Below the pieces are notes generated by a model. The model saw nothing but the letters and a program-made list of their open reading frames with translations. It ran no database searches and had not been told where the DNA came from. Positions 61,477 through 64,000 of a DNA stretch of 64,000 nucleotides are shown piece by piece. The number at the start of each line of letters is the position of its first letter. The first letter of the stretch is position 1. This stretch comes from Anaerolineales bacterium UBA2395 (GTDB lineage Bacteria > Chloroflexota > Anaerolineae > Anaerolineales > Villigracilaceae): positions 179,236 to 243,235 of the forward strand of contig DDSH01000001.1 in NCBI GenBank assembly GCA_002343775.1, in the 5' to 3' direction. The translations under genes and the position numbers were made by a program.

Positions 61477-61549
61477 TGGACCTGAGGGGATTCGAACCCC
61501 TGACCTCCTCAGTGCGATTGAGGCGCGCTCCCAACTGCGCTACAGGCCC
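61477..61549 (-). tRNA. tRNA-Ala (anticodon CGC)
   Basis: Acceptor GGGCCTG/CAGGTCC, anticodon stem CCTCA/TGAGG with loop ATCGCAC (anticodon CGC), T arm AGGGG-TTCGAAT-CCCCT. The CCA end is not encoded (ACC then T), unlike its neighbour. The two tRNA-Ala genes are 20 bases apart and share the D-arm sequence. Confidence 0.96.
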
Positions 61550-61568
61550 AAGTTCAAAGGCGAGTGGT

Positions 61569-61597
61569 ATTCTACCTGAGGGGGAAGGGAATGTCAA
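61569..61597 (-). promoter_or_regulatory. Promoter of the tRNA-Ala pair (and possibly leuS)
   Basis: Minus strand TTGACA (61592-61597), a 17-base spacer and TAGAAT (61569-61574), the best promoter in the region and placed 20 bases before the first tRNA. Confidence 0.88.
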
Positions 61598-61598
61598 T

Positions 61599-61631
61599 AA
61601 AAAAGAGCGAGGCGGTTTTGCCGCCCCGCTC
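61599..61631 (-). terminator. Terminator of the MerR gene
   Basis: On the minus strand GAGCGGGGCGG pairs with CCGCCTCGCTC around a five-base loop, followed by six T. It directly precedes the tRNA promoter. Confidence 0.9.
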
Positions 61632-61644
61632 ACGCTCGCACGAA

Positions 61645-62463
61645 CTACACCCTCTTCACCGGATACTGGATCTCCGTCACCGTGTCCGGGTCGGTCTGGC
61701 TGCCATTCCTCGCCGCGCGGACATACACCTCGCGCGCTGGTCCCGTGATCTGATACCCATTCTCCGCGATCCACTTCATCACTGCATCATACGCCTCGCC
61801 GATGCTGGTGAACGGACCGTGATGGATGACACACGCCATCGTTTCCTCCGCGGGCAGTTCGCGCACCTTTACCCGCGCCGAGCCGCTCACATCCACCGCA
61901 ACCGGCTCGCAGACTTCGATGTCCCAATCGCGCTCCTTATACTCCTCGTCGTGATACAAACTCAGACATGCGCCCACCGCGCGGACGCGGCTCAAAGCGA
62001 GATGCCCCTCCAGTTCACGCCACAACCGTCCCTGATCGGGAGGCGTCGGCACCACATCGCGGACGGAAGCGACCCTCATCACATCCACGCTTTTGATAAC
62101 TACATCATATTTCGACATGCTATGCTCCTGTTCGATTTGTCTCAACCGCGCCTCAACCCGTTTCAAACGCTCCGCCTCCTCCCAGACCCGTTGCCGGGCT
62201 TCCGTTTCCCTGAGCTTGAGCATCCCCCGCAAATGCTCGGCGGGCAGATCTTCATCGAGAAGACGGCCGATCTCCTCGAGCGAAAAGCCCAGGTCCTTGA
62301 GCGCCAGGATGCGGTTGAGGCGAGACAACTGGCTGTACTCATACAGGCGGTAGCCAGTGAACGAATCCACCTCAACAGGCTTGAGCAGACCCATTTCGTC
62401 GTAGTAGCGCAGGGTCTTGACAGGCACGCGGCTGAGTTTTGAAAAGTCTCCGATACGTATCAT
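61645..62463 (-). CDS. MerR family regulator with GyrI-like effector domain
   Basis: 272 residues. MerR winged helix at 1-70 (IGDFSKLSRVPVKTLRYYDE, GYRLYEYSQLSRLNRI), a coiled-coil dimer helix (about 75-120, rich in Arg/Glu), then a GyrI-like/BmrR-type ligand-binding domain (about 125-270; VASVRDVVPTPPDQGRLWRE and EETMACVIHHGPFTSIGEAY). Such regulators sense amphipathic drugs and switch on efflux genes by bending long-spacer promoters. No efflux gene is adjacent. Start at 62463 with GGAGG upstream. Confidence 0.92.
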   Translation of the reverse strand: MIRIGDFSKLSRVPVKTLRYYDEMGLLKPVEVDSFTGYRLYEYSQLSRLNRILALKDLGFSLEEIGRLLDEDLPAEHLRGMLKLRETEARQRVWEEAERLKRVEARLRQIEQEHSMSKYDVVIKSVDVMRVASVRDVVPTPPDQGRLWRELEGHLALSRVRAVGACLSLYHDEEYKERDWDIEVCEPVAVDVSGSARVKVRELPAEETMACVIHHGPFTSIGEAYDAVMKWIAENGYQITGPAREVYVRAARNGSQTDPDTVTEIQYPVKRV

Positions 62464-62539
62464 GGATGGAAGCCTCCGATGCGTGTTATACACCCTCCAG
62501 CGGCGGGAGAGTCAAGGGCGAGTCCATGTCATTTTTCAC

Positions 62540-62568
62540 TTGACCTTCCTCCCTTCCCGTCCTACAAT
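62540..62568 (+). promoter_or_regulatory. Promoter of glyA
   Basis: TTGACC, a 17-base spacer and TACAAT at 62563-62568; transcription would start about 40 bases before the ATG, with AAGGAG seven bases from it. Confidence 0.85.
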
Positions 62569-62615
62569 ATAAATGTCTGACAATTAGGTTCACTCTCATT
62601 CAAGGAGATAAAATC

Positions 62616-64000
62616 ATGCCCGACCACTTATTTCGCGGCAAACTTGCCGAACTCGACCCCGCTGTTTACGAACTGACCCAACTCGAAGCCGAACGCCAAT
62701 ACCGCAAACTCATATTGATTCCCAGCGAATCGACTGCACCGATGGCGGTGCGTGAAGCGTTGATGTCTGCCTTCCAGAACATTTACGCCGAAGGCTACCC
62801 CAGCGAAGAATCACGTTGGATGAGCGAAGAGGAAATTCTCGACCACCCCATGCGGCTGGCAGAATACCGCCGCAACGGTGACCCGCGCTACTACAAAGGC
62901 GTGGAATACGCGGATACGGTCGAAGCGCTCGCCCGCCGCCGCGCCGCCGAGGCGTTCGCCGCGAATGGATTTACCGCCGACCAGATCTACGTCAACGTGC
63001 AGGCGCTTTCGGGTGGACCCGCCAACAATGCGGTCTATCAAGCCTTGCTGAACATCGGCGATACCGTGATGGGGCTCGACCTGCTGCATGGCGGTCATCT
63101 CTCGCACGGTTCACCGGTCAACCGTAGTGGCAAGTGGTTCAAGGCAGTTCACTACTCTGTCGATGCAAATGAGAAACTCGATTACGAAGCCATCCGTCAA
63201 CTGGCGTTGGAGAACAAGCCAAAACTGTTGATCGCTGGCTATTCCTCTTATTCATGGGTACCGGATTGGAAGAAGTTCCGCGAAATTGCGGATGAGGTCG
63301 GCGCATATCTTTTGACCGATATTTCCCACATCGGCGGTCTGGTGGCGGCGGGCGTGGTTCCCTCCCCCATCGGCATCGCGGATGTGGTCATGTCTACGAC
63401 TCACAAGTCGCTCGATGGTCCACGCGGCGCAGTGTTGATGACCACCAAAGCCGACATCGCCAAGAAACTCGACAAAGCCGTCTTCCCCGGTGAACAGGGC
63501 GGACCGCATGTCAATGTATTCGCGGCGCTGGCGCTGGCGTTCAAACTGGCGCAGACCAAGCAGTTCAAGAAACTGCAAGACCAGACCATCAAGAACGCCG
63601 TTGCAATGGCAGACCAATTTACCAAGCGCGGACTGCGCGTTCCGTTCGGCGGCACGAACTGCCACATGCTGAACGTGGATTGTTCGTCAGTTGTCGGTGA
63701 GGATGGAACGAAACTGAGCGGTGACCAGGCGGCTCGCATTCTGGATATTGTCGGTGTGGTCGTCAACCGCAACACTATCCCCGGTGACAAGAGCGCGGCG
63801 GCACCATCAGGCATTCGCCTCGGTACACCGTGGATCACCCAGCGCGGATTCAACGAGAAGCAGTCGCGCCAACTGGCAGACATCATCTCTGACGTTTTGC
63901 TGGCGTGCGCGCCTCATGCGGTGGATACGGTCCGCAAGGGCAAACAGCGCCGCGCGAAACTTGACTTCAAAGTGTTGAACGATGCCAAGTTGAAGATCCG
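62616..64000 (+). CDS. glyA: Serine hydroxymethyltransferase, C-terminus cut by the window edge
   Basis: About 461 residues are visible and the frame is still open at the window end. The PLP lysine lies at residue 264 in STTHKSLDGPRGAVL. LIPSESTAPMAVREALMSAF and YAEGYP near the N-terminus and GPANNAVYQALL (phosphate loop) are typical. It converts serine plus THF to glycine and methylene-THF, which feeds the MTHFR fusion at 47312. Compared with E. coli GlyA (417 residues) there is an insert around residues 68-95 (EESRWMSEEEILDHPMRLAE), so this is the longer subtype. Promoter at 62540. Confidence 0.95.
   Translation, partial: MPDHLFRGKLAELDPAVYELTQLEAERQYRKLILIPSESTAPMAVREALMSAFQNIYAEGYPSEESRWMSEEEILDHPMRLAEYRRNGDPRYYKGVEYADTVEALARRRAAEAFAANGFTADQIYVNVQALSGGPANNAVYQALLNIGDTVMGLDLLHGGHLSHGSPVNRSGKWFKAVHYSVDANEKLDYEAIRQLALENKPKLLIAGYSSYSWVPDWKKFREIADEVGAYLLTDISHIGGLVAAGVVPSPIGIADVVMSTTHKSLDGPRGAVLMTTKADIAKKLDKAVFPGEQGGPHVNVFAALALAFKLAQTKQFKKLQDQTIKNAVAMADQFTKRGLRVPFGGTNCHMLNVDCSSVVGEDGTKLSGDQAARILDIVGVVVNRNTIPGDKSAAAPSGIRLGTPWITQRGFNEKQSRQLADIISDVLLACAPHAVDTVRKGKQRRAKLDFKVLNDAKLKI

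Noticed and set aside
61381..61549. Attachment site or integrated element at the tRNA-Ala pair
   Set aside because: No integrase, no repeated tRNA 3' end and ordinary housekeeping genes on both sides.

Overview
The window looks like a chromosomal segment of a Chloroflexota bacterium, probably class Anaerolineae. This is inferred from gene content, not from a marker gene: kaiB-kaiC without kaiA, very large PAS/GAF/HD-GYP sensors, a tungstate transporter, SAM-I and T-box leaders, many short palindromic repeats of the kind common in that phylum, and moderately high GC. No phage, IS element, CRISPR array or replication origin was recognised.

Layout. 1-4.6 kb: a partial membrane protein, a small lipoprotein, a phytol/dolichol-kinase-like enzyme, and a minus-strand PIG-L deacetylase / MBOAT acyltransferase / SGNH hydrolase operon likely to modify surface glycans. 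4.9-7.7 kb: an ABC-2 exporter. 7.9-11.4 kb: an HTH plus binding-domain regulator and a tungstate ABC transporter (tupABC), with a matching palindrome in front of both units. 11.5-20.2 kb: ordinary single genes (sugar dehydrogenase, DUF1232, OsmC, NYN nuclease, HDAC-family deacetylase, zinc-ribbon protein, flavoprotein). 20.3-36.4 kb: three giant sensors ending in GAF plus HD-GYP domains, with kaiB-kaiC between the first and second. 36.5-38 kb: hutH. 38.1-49.2 kb: a SAM-I riboswitch, a GNAT gene and metH, then GT-C membrane glycosyltransferases and a homocysteine methyltransferase/MTHFR fusion. 49.2-53.8 kb: a further membrane protein, coaX, a polysaccharide deacetylase and an EamA transporter. 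53.8-58 kb: tRNA-Glu and a lactate-utilisation-type operon (lutA, phosphatase, methyltransferase, lutB-lutC fusion). 58-61.6 kb: T-box-controlled leuS and two tRNA-Ala genes. 61.6-64 kb: a MerR regulator and the start of glyA.

Most notable observations: (1) palindromic repeat elements lie in frame inside conserved coding sequences, twice in lutBC (one exactly at the LutB-LutC junction) and once in the LeuRS editing region; (2) LeuRS carries a 132-residue Lys/Ala/Pro-rich, histone-H1-like N-terminal tail with its own ribosome-binding site; (3) kaiBC is embedded among c-di-GMP phosphodiesterase-type sensors whose 3' ends are nearly identical; (4) six genes begin exactly six bases after a TANAAT box, an architecture expected of leaderless transcripts; (5) a repeated TTAAG-N6-CTTAA operator probably links the tungstate regulator to tupABC. 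Two genes (the third sensor and the polysaccharide deacetylase) have their true 5' ends out of frame across homopolymers, from assembly error, slippage or real mutation.
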